Part shown: positions 18,668 to 26,811 of the stretch, piece after piece
Numbering within the stretch: the stretch's first letter is position 1
Layout of the letters: the number at the start of each line of letters is the position of its first letter
NCBI RefSeq assembly: GCF_000427335.1
Contig: NZ_ATMR01000126.1
Span: 1 to 64,000 of the forward strand
DNA: 64,000 nt
Direction of reading: 5' to 3'
From: Winogradskyella psychrotolerans RS-3
GTDB taxonomy: Bacteria; Bacteroidota; Bacteroidia; Flavobacteriales; Flavobacteriaceae
Made by a program: the position numbers and the translations under genes
Notes under the pieces: model-generated
What the model was told of the DNA's origin: nothing
The model's input: only the letters and a program-made list of their open reading frames with translations
Databases searched by the model: none

Positions 18668-19372
18668 ATGAAAAAATTATTTCTCTTAAATGTCTTAATT
18701 ATTGTTATGCTTTGCAATAGCTGTGCTAATAATAATAACACCGAAAAAGACGAAATCACAAATCCCACAACAGAAGTTAAAAAAGATCTTAAAAAGGGAA
18801 TAAAATTTACTAACGAGCAATTTTATGATGCTGAAGGCCAATTTTTAGAGGAAAAGGCAAAAGACGCTTTAATGGAAATGCTTGCATATCATAATTATCC
18901 CATTTTTGATGGTTTGCGTGAAAAAATTTGGCTCACAGATTATAATCAAGGTAACTATGCCGAATTAGGATTAGCATCTATAATGTTCGTAAATAACGAA
19001 GAAGACCAATATATGTTAATGGACATCTTTCTTCTACCAGGCCAAATGTTAGGTGAGCATATGCACTTTGCCGCAGAGGGCAACCCTGTAAAAATGGAAG
19101 GTTGGTTAGTAAGACATGGAAAAAGCTACATTGTGGGTGTCGGAGAAAATAATCGTGATCAATTTCCACAAGTGGTAGTTCCACAAAACCACTGGGAAGG
19201 CAAAGTAACGACCAATCATATTATTGAAGCTAACGAAGGAGATTTTGCTTCACTAGCTGAGGCTGAATCACCTCATTGGCAAATGGCAGGACCAGAAGGA
19301 GTTGTTATTACTGAGGTTGGAAATGTACATACAAATTCTGGAGTTCTGAGATCTGATCCTAAAATGAATTAA
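18668..19372 (+). CDS. Cupin-like lipoprotein
   Basis: This is an envelope lipoprotein of 234 residues with lipobox CNSC (Cys18). The body shows a cupin pattern: LLPGQMLGEHMHFAAEG, in which the two His and a following Glu could bind metal, then GWLVRHGKSYIVGVGE and a late strand set. The arrangement recalls lyxose-isomerase-like cupins, but this is only a resemblance, and an exported sugar isomerase would be odd. Function unknown. It stands alone, 218 nt after ferritin. Confidence 0.65.
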   Translation: MKKLFLLNVLIIVMLCNSCANNNNTEKDEITNPTTEVKKDLKKGIKFTNEQFYDAEGQFLEEKAKDALMEMLAYHNYPIFDGLREKIWLTDYNQGNYAELGLASIMFVNNEEDQYMLMDIFLLPGQMLGEHMHFAAEGNPVKMEGWLVRHGKSYIVGVGENNRDQFPQVVVPQNHWEGKVTTNHIIEANEGDFASLAEAESPHWQMAGPEGVVITEVGNVHTNSGVLRSDPKMN

Positions 19373-19469
19373 ACAACAATGATGAGCTATCTAGCAGTCA
19401 ATGTTGCATCTAATTGTTCAATGCACAGCACCTAAATGTTAAATTTTATTTAGATTAAATATAAATAGT

Positions 19470-19477
19470 TATTTTTG
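19470..19477 (+). promoter_or_regulatory. -7 box for the small Lys/Cys-rich protein
   Basis: TATTTTTG matches TAnnTTTG and is 20 nt upstream of the ATG at 19498, supporting that start over the TTG at 19483. Confidence 0.6.
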
Positions 19478-19497
19478 CACTATTGATTTTTTATGCA

Positions 19498-19674
19498 ATG
19501 GGCAAAAAGAAGAAAAATAAAAAGCTAAAAAAAGAACGTATTAAAGTTCTTGAGACCTCTGGTTTCGAGACACTTGGGAAAACAAAAACCAAGTGTTGCA
19601 AAAAATATAAAAAAGCCGAAAACAAACGTTGTAAAAAATGTCCTTGTTTTGATTTACTAAAAAAGGTCGCTTAA
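19498..19674 (+). CDS. 58-residue Lys- and Cys-rich small protein
   Basis: The protein starts MGKKKKNKKLKKER and carries five cysteines in its C-terminal half, in the order CC, C, CxC (KTKCCKKYKKAENKRC then KKCPCFDLL), which could bind a metal. It is very basic. I do not recognise a family. Its own TAnnTTTG promoter and a normal leader support a real gene. Confidence 0.65.
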   Translation: MGKKKKNKKLKKERIKVLETSGFETLGKTKTKCCKKYKKAENKRCKKCPCFDLLKKVA

Positions 19675-19828
19675 CCTCTATTCATCTTGATTTTTATTTA
19701 GAGTTTCTTATAATTTATAAATTCTAATTATGATTCAATTATAAAATAAACAGGTTTGTGTTTAAGGAATTATAAAATTTATAGACTAAGTAAATTATAT
19801 TTACAAATTCTAACATAATTCTTGTCTG

Positions 19829-21133
19829 ATGAGATCACTCTGTTTTCTTAAATTTATCCTTATTTCTCTTAGTATCTCATTGGTTTCTTCCTTATCCATT
19901 TACGGACAGACCCAAGAAGCAGACAGGACAATTATTCCCGTAGACTGGGATGTTTGTAAATACCATCCAGTTATAAATGCTAAGACATCATCAATAAAGC
20001 CACCGACTAACATACTTCAAAAAATGGCTAGGGGTAGTGAAAATTGCGCAACGTTTATAGTTGACTATATTGGTTTTACTCCAGAAGCTGAAGCGGCTTT
20101 TCAGTTTGCAGTAGATATTTGGTCAAATTCTATAGAATCGTCCGTACCCATTAGAGTTTCTGCTAATTTCGGAGAATTAGACGAAGGAGTTCTAGGAGGT
20201 GCTGGCCCAACAAGCTTTAGTACTATTTCAGTAGACGGCCTTCCTTCTAATATTGCTTTTCCTATTGCTTTAGCAGAAAAATTAGCTGGAGAAGAATTAA
20301 CTAATTTTGGAGAAGAAACCTCAACAGACATCCAAGCAACCTTTAGTAGCACAGCAAATTTTTATTTTGGTTTAGATGGTAACACCCCCATCAACCAAGT
20401 AGATTTTGTTTCTGTAGTTTTGCATGAGCTTGGCCATGGATTAGGAATATTAGGGTTTGGCAATGTAGATGATCCAGACGATCCAACACAAGGCTTGCTA
20501 AGAGTACAAGGGTTTATTGGTGTATGGGATAATTTTATTGAGAACGGTACTCCTACAGCTCTGACCACTTTTGAAGATCCGTCAGCCGAGTTATTATCAG
20601 AGATTACAGGTAATAATCTATTTAGTAATGGTCCCATAACTACAGCACAAAATGGAGGTATTAAGCCATCAACATATGCCCCTACAGTTTACAGACGCGG
20701 TTCAAGTTATAGTCATTGGGACGAAGGTACATATCCACCTGGACATCCTAATTCATTAATGACTCCTTCTATTGGTCTTGGAGAAGCTATTCATAACCCT
20801 GGATTGGTAACACTTGGGTTTATGGAGGATATGGGTTGGGGTATTTGCGGAGGAACACTTTCTGTTGATAGTTTCAAGTTAACCACAATAAAAGTAAGCC
20901 CAAATCCTTTTAATTCCACTATAGATATTCTATTAGACGCAAACACCTCAGATACATTTAGTATAGATATTACAGATTTAAACGGTAGACAAATACTAAG
21001 AATAACTCAAAAAATTAGTAACGGAAAACTTACAATTTCTAATTTAGATCAACTTGAGGACGCGCTTTATTTCATTAAAATTCGAAATGAAAACACTGGT
21101 TCTAGCATTATTAAAAAAGTTATTAAACATTAA
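19829..21133 (+). CDS. Secreted zinc metallopeptidase with type IX sorting tail
   Basis: This is a 434-residue exported protein. A signal peptide ends near SIYGQ. The active site is HELGHGLGILG (His199, Glu200, His203); the residue at the third metzincin ligand position is Gly, so the third zinc ligand must lie elsewhere. The C-terminal about 75 residues (VSPNPFNSTIDI to IIKKVIKH) form a type A T9SS sorting domain, which sends the enzyme through the outer membrane and is then cleaved. Substrate proteins are unknown. Confidence 0.87.
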   Translation: MRSLCFLKFILISLSISLVSSLSIYGQTQEADRTIIPVDWDVCKYHPVINAKTSSIKPPTNILQKMARGSENCATFIVDYIGFTPEAEAAFQFAVDIWSNSIESSVPIRVSANFGELDEGVLGGAGPTSFSTISVDGLPSNIAFPIALAEKLAGEELTNFGEETSTDIQATFSSTANFYFGLDGNTPINQVDFVSVVLHELGHGLGILGFGNVDDPDDPTQGLLRVQGFIGVWDNFIENGTPTALTTFEDPSAELLSEITGNNLFSNGPITTAQNGGIKPSTYAPTVYRRGSSYSHWDEGTYPPGHPNSLMTPSIGLGEAIHNPGLVTLGFMEDMGWGICGGTLSVDSFKLTTIKVSPNPFNSTIDILLDANTSDTFSIDITDLNGRQILRITQKISNGKLTISNLDQLEDALYFIKIRNENTGSSIIKKVIKH

Positions 21134-21270
21134 CTGTATTTACATTTATGAGATTTAAAACAACGACTATTTCGTTGTTCTTTATTTGTCTTTTTTATAT
21201 TTTATTTAGAACGCTTCATAAATAATTTTCATAATTTGTAATTTTTTGGCTACTTATTAGACTTATTAGT

Positions 21271-22113
21271 ATGACTCACACTTTTAAAGAATTTTCTACA
21301 AACGCCATTTTCAATATTGGAAATGAAACTGATTTACGTTCCTTTGAAACAGCTAAACAATGTGAGTTATACACGTTTATTTGGGCAAAATCAGAAGCTA
21401 TCGATTTAACTATTGACAGCGTTCCTTTTACGGTTCCTTCGTATAGTATATTAGCATTAACACCTATTCAGTATCTGCAATACAATGGTGGTAAAGATGT
21501 TATCATTTATCAATTTAATAGTGAGTTTTATTGCATTAAAGATCACGACCAAGAGGTGAGTTGTGTTGGTATTCTCTTTTTTGGAAATACAAACATTCCT
21601 ATTATTCATTTAGATCATAACGAGCAACAGAAGTTCGATACGCTTCACGAAGTCTTTATAGACGAATTAGAAACCGAAGACAACATACAAGCGGAAATGC
21701 TTAGAATGTTAATGGCTAGATTTATTATAAAGAGCACACGTTTATTAAAAGCTAAAGAAGGCATTACAGAATCTCCTAAAAGTTCTAAAGTAGATTTATT
21801 ACGTGAATTTAATTTTCTAGTAGAACAACATTTCAAAACAGAGCACGGTGTGGCTTTCTACGCAGAAAAACTATTTAAATCACCAAAAACCTTATCTAAT
21901 AATTTCGCGAAACTGAACAGGAGCCCATTACAAATTATACACAACCGTATTGTATTAGAAACACAACGTCAATTAGTCTACACCGATAAAACAGCAAAAG
22001 AAATTGCTTACGATATTGGTTTTGAAGACGCTTCACATTTAAGTCGTTTGTTCAAAAAGAGCACCTCCATGTCACCTTCAGATTACAAAAAACGCTTAAA
22101 AACCACTAGTTAG
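21271..22113 (+). CDS. AraC-family transcriptional regulator (local activator)
   Basis: This 280-residue protein has an N-terminal cupin-like sensing half and a C-terminal double helix-turn-helix from about residue 180: FYAEKLFKSPKTLSNNF is the first and KEIAYDIGFEDASHLSRLFKK the second, the usual AraC signature. Two near-identical operator-like blocks lie directly downstream, the first overlapping its stop codon region, before two small genes and a carboxymuconolactone-decarboxylase gene. It is therefore likely to control them. The inducer is unknown. Confidence 0.92.
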   Translation: MTHTFKEFSTNAIFNIGNETDLRSFETAKQCELYTFIWAKSEAIDLTIDSVPFTVPSYSILALTPIQYLQYNGGKDVIIYQFNSEFYCIKDHDQEVSCVGILFFGNTNIPIIHLDHNEQQKFDTLHEVFIDELETEDNIQAEMLRMLMARFIIKSTRLLKAKEGITESPKSSKVDLLREFNFLVEQHFKTEHGVAFYAEKLFKSPKTLSNNFAKLNRSPLQIIHNRIVLETQRQLVYTDKTAKEIAYDIGFEDASHLSRLFKKSTSMSPSDYKKRLKTTS

Positions 22114-22135
22114 GAAAAATTGACATGCCTTAGGG
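22113..22135 (+). promoter_or_regulatory. Operator-like block, copy 1
   Basis: GGAAAAATTGACATG-CCTT-AGGG matches copy 2 at 22370 in 19 of 23 positions. It begins at the last base of the AraC stop codon. A TTTG of a weak -7 box (CATCTTTG, 22170-22177) starts exactly 61 nt after the block begins. Confidence 0.65.
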
Positions 22136-22169
22136 CAAATTCTTCATTTTATAACACGCTCTTCTACCG

Positions 22170-22177
22170 CATCTTTG
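22170..22177 (+). promoter_or_regulatory. Weak -7 box behind operator copy 1
   Basis: CATCTTTG deviates from TAnnTTTG in the first base only. The same deviation (CAnnTTTG) occurs behind copy 2, and a TAACAC hexamer is shared at the same distance upstream. This is what an activator-dependent promoter might look like. Confidence 0.5.
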
Positions 22178-22203
22178 CATTGTAATATTAAAACAATAAC
22201 AAG

Positions 22204-22356
22204 ATGACACTAAAAAACAAATCCATATTTAATCTCATAGAGATATTCACAAACAGTCGTAAAAAGATAGTTAACACTATTAATACAGAAACGCATTGTG
22301 AGCAAAAACATATTCACGATTTCTATTGTGATGCCGAAAAACCATTTGTAAGCTAA
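22204..22356 (+). CDS. 50-residue small protein, unknown
   Basis: The frame begins ATG 22204 (MTLKNKSIFNLIEIF) and ends ...KPFVS. The middle is HCEQKHIHDFYCD, with two Cys and three His that could bind a metal. It sits 27 nt downstream of a promoter whose twin drives the next gene, which is the main reason to believe it is a real gene. No family recognised. Confidence 0.55.
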   Translation: MTLKNKSIFNLIEIFTNSRKKIVNTINTETHCEQKHIHDFYCDAEKPFVS

Positions 22357-22369
22357 AAACACACACAAG

Positions 22370-22392
22370 GGAAAAAATGACATGTCACAGGG
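22370..22392 (+). promoter_or_regulatory. Operator-like block, copy 2
   Basis: GGAAAAAATGACATG-TCAC-AGGG, the partner of copy 1, exactly 257 bp downstream of it. The TTTG of its -7 box starts 61 nt after the block begins, the same distance as in copy 1. Confidence 0.65.
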
Positions 22393-22426
22393 AATAACAA
22401 GCATTCTTTAACACTGTGATATAGCG

Positions 22427-22434
22427 CAACTTTG
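22427..22434 (+). promoter_or_regulatory. Weak -7 box behind operator copy 2
   Basis: CAACTTTG deviates from TAnnTTTG in the first base. It gives the carboxymuconolactone-decarboxylase-like gene a leader of about 65 nt. Confidence 0.5.
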
Positions 22435-22503
22435 TACCAACAAAAAATCAAAACAATTACTAATAATAATTCTGTATCAAATCAGAATAAAAAAATTATA
22501 AAC

Positions 22504-23052
22504 ATGAGCACATTTAATATTTTAAAAAGAGAAGACGTTAGCGCTAATAACCAAGCGATATTCGATAACCTAAATAAGGCATTAGGTTTTGTACCTAACT
22601 TATATGCAACCTATGCAAATAGTGACACTGCTTTAGAAAACTATTTAACGTTTGCCAATGCCAAAACCTCATTATCTGCTAAAGAAAAAGAAGTTGTAAA
22701 CCTTGCTGTTAGTCAGGTAAACGATTGTATTTATTGTCTTTCTGCACATACTGCCATAGGAAAGATGAACGGCTTTACAGATGCACAAATTTTAGAGTTA
22801 AGAGCTGGATTTTCTAGTGTAAACGAAAAATTTGATGCTTTAGCTAAACTAGCTAAAAACATCACAGTGAACAGAGGTAAAACAGACCAAGACGTATTAG
22901 AAAACTACTTTAACGCTGGTTATACGAAAGGAAATTTAATAGACACCATTTCTTTAGTTGGTGATAAAACCATCTCTAACTACATACACAGCACAACGCA
23001 AGTACCAGTAGATTTCCCTGTAGCACCACCTTTAGAATTAGAAACTATTTAA
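22504..23052 (+). CDS. Carboxymuconolactone decarboxylase / AhpD-like protein
   Basis: This 182-residue protein belongs to the CMD/AhpD fold. The redox motif is CIYCLSAH, with two Cys spaced CxxC and a following His, as in peroxidase-related members. It likely acts in peroxide or thiol chemistry rather than aromatic degradation, since no catabolic genes are near. ATG at 22504 is chosen; upstream in-frame codons lie in the promoter and leader. It has an operator-like block upstream and precedes a secreted cupredoxin-like gene by 32 nt. Confidence 0.88.
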   Translation: MSTFNILKREDVSANNQAIFDNLNKALGFVPNLYATYANSDTALENYLTFANAKTSLSAKEKEVVNLAVSQVNDCIYCLSAHTAIGKMNGFTDAQILELRAGFSSVNEKFDALAKLAKNITVNRGKTDQDVLENYFNAGYTKGNLIDTISLVGDKTISNYIHSTTQVPVDFPVAPPLELETI

Positions 23053-23084
23053 TTAATAATAATATCCCATAAAATTTAAAAAAG

Positions 23085-23468
23085 ATGAAAAAAATTGTAG
23101 CAATTATCGCGATCGCATTAACCTTTACATTAACAGGAAATGCACAAGACAGCATGACAACTAAAGCGACAACAGTGACTTTAGAACAAACTAAAGGAGT
23201 ATTTACTCAAAAAGCATTAACCTTAACAGAAGGTGATTATATTTTTGAAATTGCCAATAACAATGTTGGTAAACAAGTTGGTTTTGTATTGGTACCTAAA
23301 GGAAAAGACGCTTCTAAACCAGAAAATCATATTAAAACGGCTTATGTCACCAAGGTTGTTGAAAATAACACTAAGGAATTTAGTAATGTAACGACCTTGG
23401 CTAAGGGAGAGTATGTGTATTTCTGTCCTTTAAATCACACACCTCAATATACACTGACCGTTGAATAG
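23085..23468 (+). CDS. Exported cupredoxin-like protein
   Basis: This 127-residue protein has a signal peptide ending near TGNAQ and a small beta-sandwich. EYVYFCPLNHTPQYTLTVE at the C-terminus places a Cys and a His in the spacing of a type-1 copper loop, though a downstream Met ligand is missing. It may carry copper or only share the fold. It follows the CMD-like gene by 32 nt and shares a terminator with convergent ssb. Confidence 0.72.
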   Translation: MKKIVAIIAIALTFTLTGNAQDSMTTKATTVTLEQTKGVFTQKALTLTEGDYIFEIANNNVGKQVGFVLVPKGKDASKPENHIKTAYVTKVVENNTKEFSNVTTLAKGEYVYFCPLNHTPQYTLTVE

Positions 23469-23499
23469 ATTTCATTAAAGTAATCTGTATTTTAACTTA

Positions 23500-23528
23500 A
23501 AAAGAGCAACCCGTTAGGTTGCTCTTTT
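23500..23528. terminator. Bidirectional terminator between cupredoxin-like gene and ssb
   Basis: A 12-bp stem (AAAAGAGCAACC / GGTTGCTCTTTT) with a 5-nt loop has a T run on the plus side and an A run on the other, so it can end both convergent transcripts. Confidence 0.85.
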
Positions 23529-23554
23529 TTCTTTTATCTAATAAGCACATCACA

Positions 23555-23887
23555 TTATTTACCTAGCATTAAGAGTTCACTACAAACGACTTCTGTAATA
23601 TAACGTTTCATACCATCTTTATCTTCCCAAGATCGAGAGGTTAGCTTCCCTTCTATAGCCACTTCTTTACCTTTTGTAATAAATTTTTCTACAATCTGAG
23701 CTGTTTTTCCCCAAGCTACAACATTATGCCATTGTGTATCCGTAACCTTTTCACCTTGCGCATTTTTATAACTTTCATTCGTTGCGATAGAGAATTTTGC
23801 TAAGATTTTTCCGGATTCAAAATTGGTGATTTCTGGGTCTTGTCCTAAGTTACCAATCAACTGTACTTTGTTTTTAAGTGTGTTCAT
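23555..23887 (-). CDS. ssb: Single-stranded DNA-binding protein
   Basis: This 110-residue protein is a single OB fold with family marks MNTLKNKVQLIGNLGQDPE, FSIATNESYK and WHNVVAWGKTAQ. It lacks the usual long acidic C-terminal tail that recruits partner proteins, ending SELLMLGK, so it may be an accessory Ssb rather than the main replication one. It stands alone on the minus strand. Confidence 0.9.
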   Translation of the reverse strand: MNTLKNKVQLIGNLGQDPEITNFESGKILAKFSIATNESYKNAQGEKVTDTQWHNVVAWGKTAQIVEKFITKGKEVAIEGKLTSRSWEDKDGMKRYITEVVCSELLMLGK

Positions 23888-24068
23888 AATTTCTAATTTT
23901 AATGGTTAAACAGTTAATACTATCGAGTTCTAATGTTTCGACACTACAAAGATCTGATAGCTTCCAAATATTATTCGGTAGTTACCTACTTACATACATT
24001 TGTAATTATTTGTTATCGTTTGTAAATGGATAATTGTTGATGAAACGGGGTTTTATTGTATTTTTATA

Positions 24069-24584
24069 GTGCTTATATGCGTGAATTGTAACACATTTAA
24101 AACCAATCATAAATTGAACAAAAATCATAAATTGGAAATTCTGACATCCGAAAAAATAAAGCGGAATTTTAAGCTGATTAAATCATCTTATTTTTCAGAG
24201 ATTATTTATGACGAAAATCGCAGATTTTTTGACTTGTATTTTAATGTTGGAACAAAAGGAATTTTAGAAAATCAAACAAAAACATATAATGAACTAATTG
24301 AAAACCTGAATGAATATTTGACTAAAATTAGTGAATATCTAAAATCGACTTACACAAACTCTGAAAAGAAGAAAGCGGCTGAACTGAATCAAAAAAAGCT
24401 GAATATTAGTGTTGTTCAAATTTCAGATAAAAATAAAGACTTTGATACGGTTATAGTTTGCGAAAAAGAATACAAATATTTCGGAATTTTCACAAAAAAT
24501 ATTGGAATAAGAACCGAAATTAAAAATGGTCGAATAACAACAATGGAAAGAAAAGCGGATACATTAAAAGAAAATCTAAAATAA
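24069..24584 (+). CDS. Hypothetical protein, orphan-like
   Basis: A frame of 171 residues begins at GTG 24069 (other starts are possible) and is very rich in Lys, Asn and Ile. A charged stretch LNEYLTKISEYLKSTYTNSEKKKAAE looks helical, and the end is basic. No family recognised. It lies next to an IS110 relic in a stretch of orphan genes and may be recently acquired. Confidence 0.5.
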   Translation: MLICVNCNTFKTNHKLNKNHKLEILTSEKIKRNFKLIKSSYFSEIIYDENRRFFDLYFNVGTKGILENQTKTYNELIENLNEYLTKISEYLKSTYTNSEKKKAAELNQKKLNISVVQISDKNKDFDTVIVCEKEYKYFGIFTKNIGIRTEIKNGRITTMERKADTLKENLK

Positions 24585-24612
24585 AAACGCGTCAAAACAA
24601 AGTAAAATCGCA

Positions 24613-24830
24613 TTAATTTTTCACTAAAATACTTTTATAATTTACACCATATATTAATCTTGATTTAGCTGTTGCCAAAGCTTGTTCTAGTAGTTTATTA
24701 CACACAGCAATTAATGATAATTTTTCACGCTTTCCTTTGATATTTAGCAAATGATACGCTAATTAATAATGATACTAACCTGTAGCTTCCATAACACAAT
24801 GGCGCTTATTATTTAATAATTTCGTAAATA
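24613..24830 (-). pseudogene. IS110-family transposase relic
   Basis: On the minus strand two fragments of an IS110 transposase remain. Upstream, NNKRHCVMEATG matches the N-terminal DEDD region and is followed at once by a stop. Downstream, in another frame, LNIKGKREKLSLIAVCNKLL and then QALATAKSRLIYGVNYKSIL form the C-terminus of the transposase, ending at the stop at 24613. The whole middle of the gene is gone, so the element is dead. Flanking orphan genes may owe their presence to it. Confidence 0.75.
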
Positions 24831-24956
24831 TAAGAAGTTGCTAGTTCTCGCCTACTTACAAAAATTATCACGGATTTTCTATTCGATTTGTATTTGCTAA
24901 GTTAGTTGCTTAACTTCACAGCGAACATTAAACAAACACTTTAGCATTAATTACAT

Positions 24957-25175
24957 ATGAATAACGAGGTCAATAAAGTAAAATCACAAAAAAACGCAGC
25001 TATATTATTAATTATAGTTCCTCTAATTATATTAACATCTTATTTAGGGAAAACTGACTTTGATAAATATGGTGTGAACAATTATATAATCAGTGGTGCA
25101 TTAATAGTTTTGATTATTATTGGTTCCATAGGTCTAAAGAATAGCTTACGTAAACAAAAAAAGCAGAATATTTGA
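24957..25175 (+). CDS. Small two-helix membrane protein
   Basis: This 72-residue protein has two hydrophobic segments (about 15-31 and 44-60) with basic ends, and no recognisable family. It lies downstream of the IS110 relic. Confidence 0.6.
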   Translation: MNNEVNKVKSQKNAAILLIIVPLIILTSYLGKTDFDKYGVNNYIISGALIVLIIIGSIGLKNSLRKQKKQNI

Positions 25176-25232
25176 GCCTGATTTCAATGCGCCTTCAGAT
25201 TTAACCCTAACAAAAGTGAATTTGTGATTACT

Positions 25233-25715
25233 ATGAAACACATACTTTACACCCTAATAATCGTATTACTAGTTGCTTGTAAATCTAAAAAGATAAGCAT
25301 TGATAATTCCACTAGTCTCATAGCATATATTGAAAATTTATCTACAAAAGGATTTGTCAATGAAGATCCTTTGATAATATTAGATGGTAAACCTTTAAAC
25401 ACAGTTTCTAATTTAGATTTATCTCTACCCATTTATCAAAATATTAATTCTAATTCAATTAGTTATGTAGAAAAAGAATCTAAAAGTTTAAGTAAATTAC
25501 TAGGGGAGGTTGCATATAATGGAATTGTAATAATAAGAAAATTCACCTATTTACATGCAGGCGACAATTCGCAAGCTATATACATAATTGATGACAAAAT
25601 AGTTACAGAAGAAGTCTTTAGAAAAATAGATCCTGAAAATATTATCTCATATCAACTCCTAAAGGAAATTAATTTAAATGAAAATATTTTTGATATTTAT
25701 AAATTAAAACCGTAA
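25233..25715 (+). CDS. Small lipoprotein with TonB-plug-like region
   Basis: This lipoprotein of 160 residues has the lipobox LLVACKS (Cys about 16). ATG at 25233 is preferred over GTG at 25224. The segment PLIILDGKPLNTV followed by YNGIVIIRKFTY resembles the DGK... and GVI.I.T pattern of TonB-receptor plug domains, a feature seen in some small Bacteroidota lipoproteins, but no barrel follows. Function unknown. Confidence 0.6.
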   Translation: MKHILYTLIIVLLVACKSKKISIDNSTSLIAYIENLSTKGFVNEDPLIILDGKPLNTVSNLDLSLPIYQNINSNSISYVEKESKSLSKLLGEVAYNGIVIIRKFTYLHAGDNSQAIYIIDDKIVTEEVFRKIDPENIISYQLLKEINLNENIFDIYKLKP

Positions 25716-25983
25716 AAACATAAAAGAGTACAATTCAGAACTTGCTCAGTATATAACACTGTGTAAAATTATATCCAAGCTTAAACGAAATTTTTTCAGC
25801 AAAGGATTCTGATTTCAGCGTTGAATTTACCAAAAACGCGTGTATCTTAGTATGTCGTTGATTTTTTATTCAACTTTTATTTATTAAATTTAAGGTGTAA
25901 TTGCTAGCCCACTTATCGCGTAGCTAAGAGACTCTTAAAAAGTCTAAATAGAATAGTCTTAAAACGGCATAAACTTTAAAATC

Positions 25984-26694
25984 ATGAAAAAAATAATAGG
26001 ATTAGTCATTTGTACATTGATGGCCTTTGGAGTTGAAGCTCAAAGTATCGTTGGCGCTTGGGAAAACTACGCAACTGCAGAAAATGGAGACCAATTAAAA
26101 ACCGTGGTTATTTTTACGGAGGGCTATCAGGTTTTAACAATCTACAATACAACAACAGAAAATTTTATACACACCAATGGTGGATCGTGGAGCCTAGAAG
26201 GAGATATGTTAACTAAAAAAATAGAATTCGACACCGTTAATTCGGAACGTGTTGGCACAGAGGTAAGTTCTAAAGTATCTATTACTGAGACTACTATTGA
26301 AATCGCTGATAGTGACTCAAAATTTAATAGAATAGATAATGGTGAACCAGGAAAACTGCAAGGAGCTTGGTTAATGTCTGGTAGAGTAAGAGATGGAAAA
26401 ACCGAAACACGCGACACGAGTAGACCAAGAAAAACAATGAAAATATTGTCTGGCACACGTTTTCAATGGATTGCTTATAACACCGAAACAAAACAATTTA
26501 TGGGAACAGGAGGCGGAACCTACACCACCATCAACGGCGTGTATACAGAAAGCATAGAATTCTTTTCAAAAGACGATTCTAGAGTCGGCATGTCTTTAGA
26601 GTTTAACTTTAAGCTCTTAGATGGAGAATGGATTCACACTGGGTTTTCAAGCAAAGGAGATCCTATACACGAAATTTGGAGCTTACGAGTGTAA
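25984..26694 (+). CDS. Exported protein with two lipocalin-like repeats
   Basis: This 236-residue secreted protein has a signal peptide ending VEAQS. It contains two copies of one domain: residues about 22-118 (SIVGAWENYAT to the strand ending FNRIDN) and about 124-236 (LQGAWLMSGRV to HEIWSLRV). Both open with a GAW motif and contain a GGxW/GGGTYT strand and a RVG segment (NSERVGTE, DSRVGMSL), showing an internal duplication. Role unknown. It is monocistronic as seen. Confidence 0.7.
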   Translation: MKKIIGLVICTLMAFGVEAQSIVGAWENYATAENGDQLKTVVIFTEGYQVLTIYNTTTENFIHTNGGSWSLEGDMLTKKIEFDTVNSERVGTEVSSKVSITETTIEIADSDSKFNRIDNGEPGKLQGAWLMSGRVRDGKTETRDTSRPRKTMKILSGTRFQWIAYNTETKQFMGTGGGTYTTINGVYTESIEFFSKDDSRVGMSLEFNFKLLDGEWIHTGFSSKGDPIHEIWSLRV

Positions 26695-26811
26695 TTAAAC
26701 AAAGCAGACAGTTGTTCTATTGCCTTCTCTTCCTTGTGAATTGGCAGAACTAGTATTTATTCTTTAATTTCGTAAACTTTAAATAAATTTTGCATTTCTA
26801 AAATAGCACTC

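Noticed and set aside
24613..24830. Active insertion sequence
   Set aside because: The transposase lacks its whole middle and the pieces are in different frames; no terminal repeats are seen.
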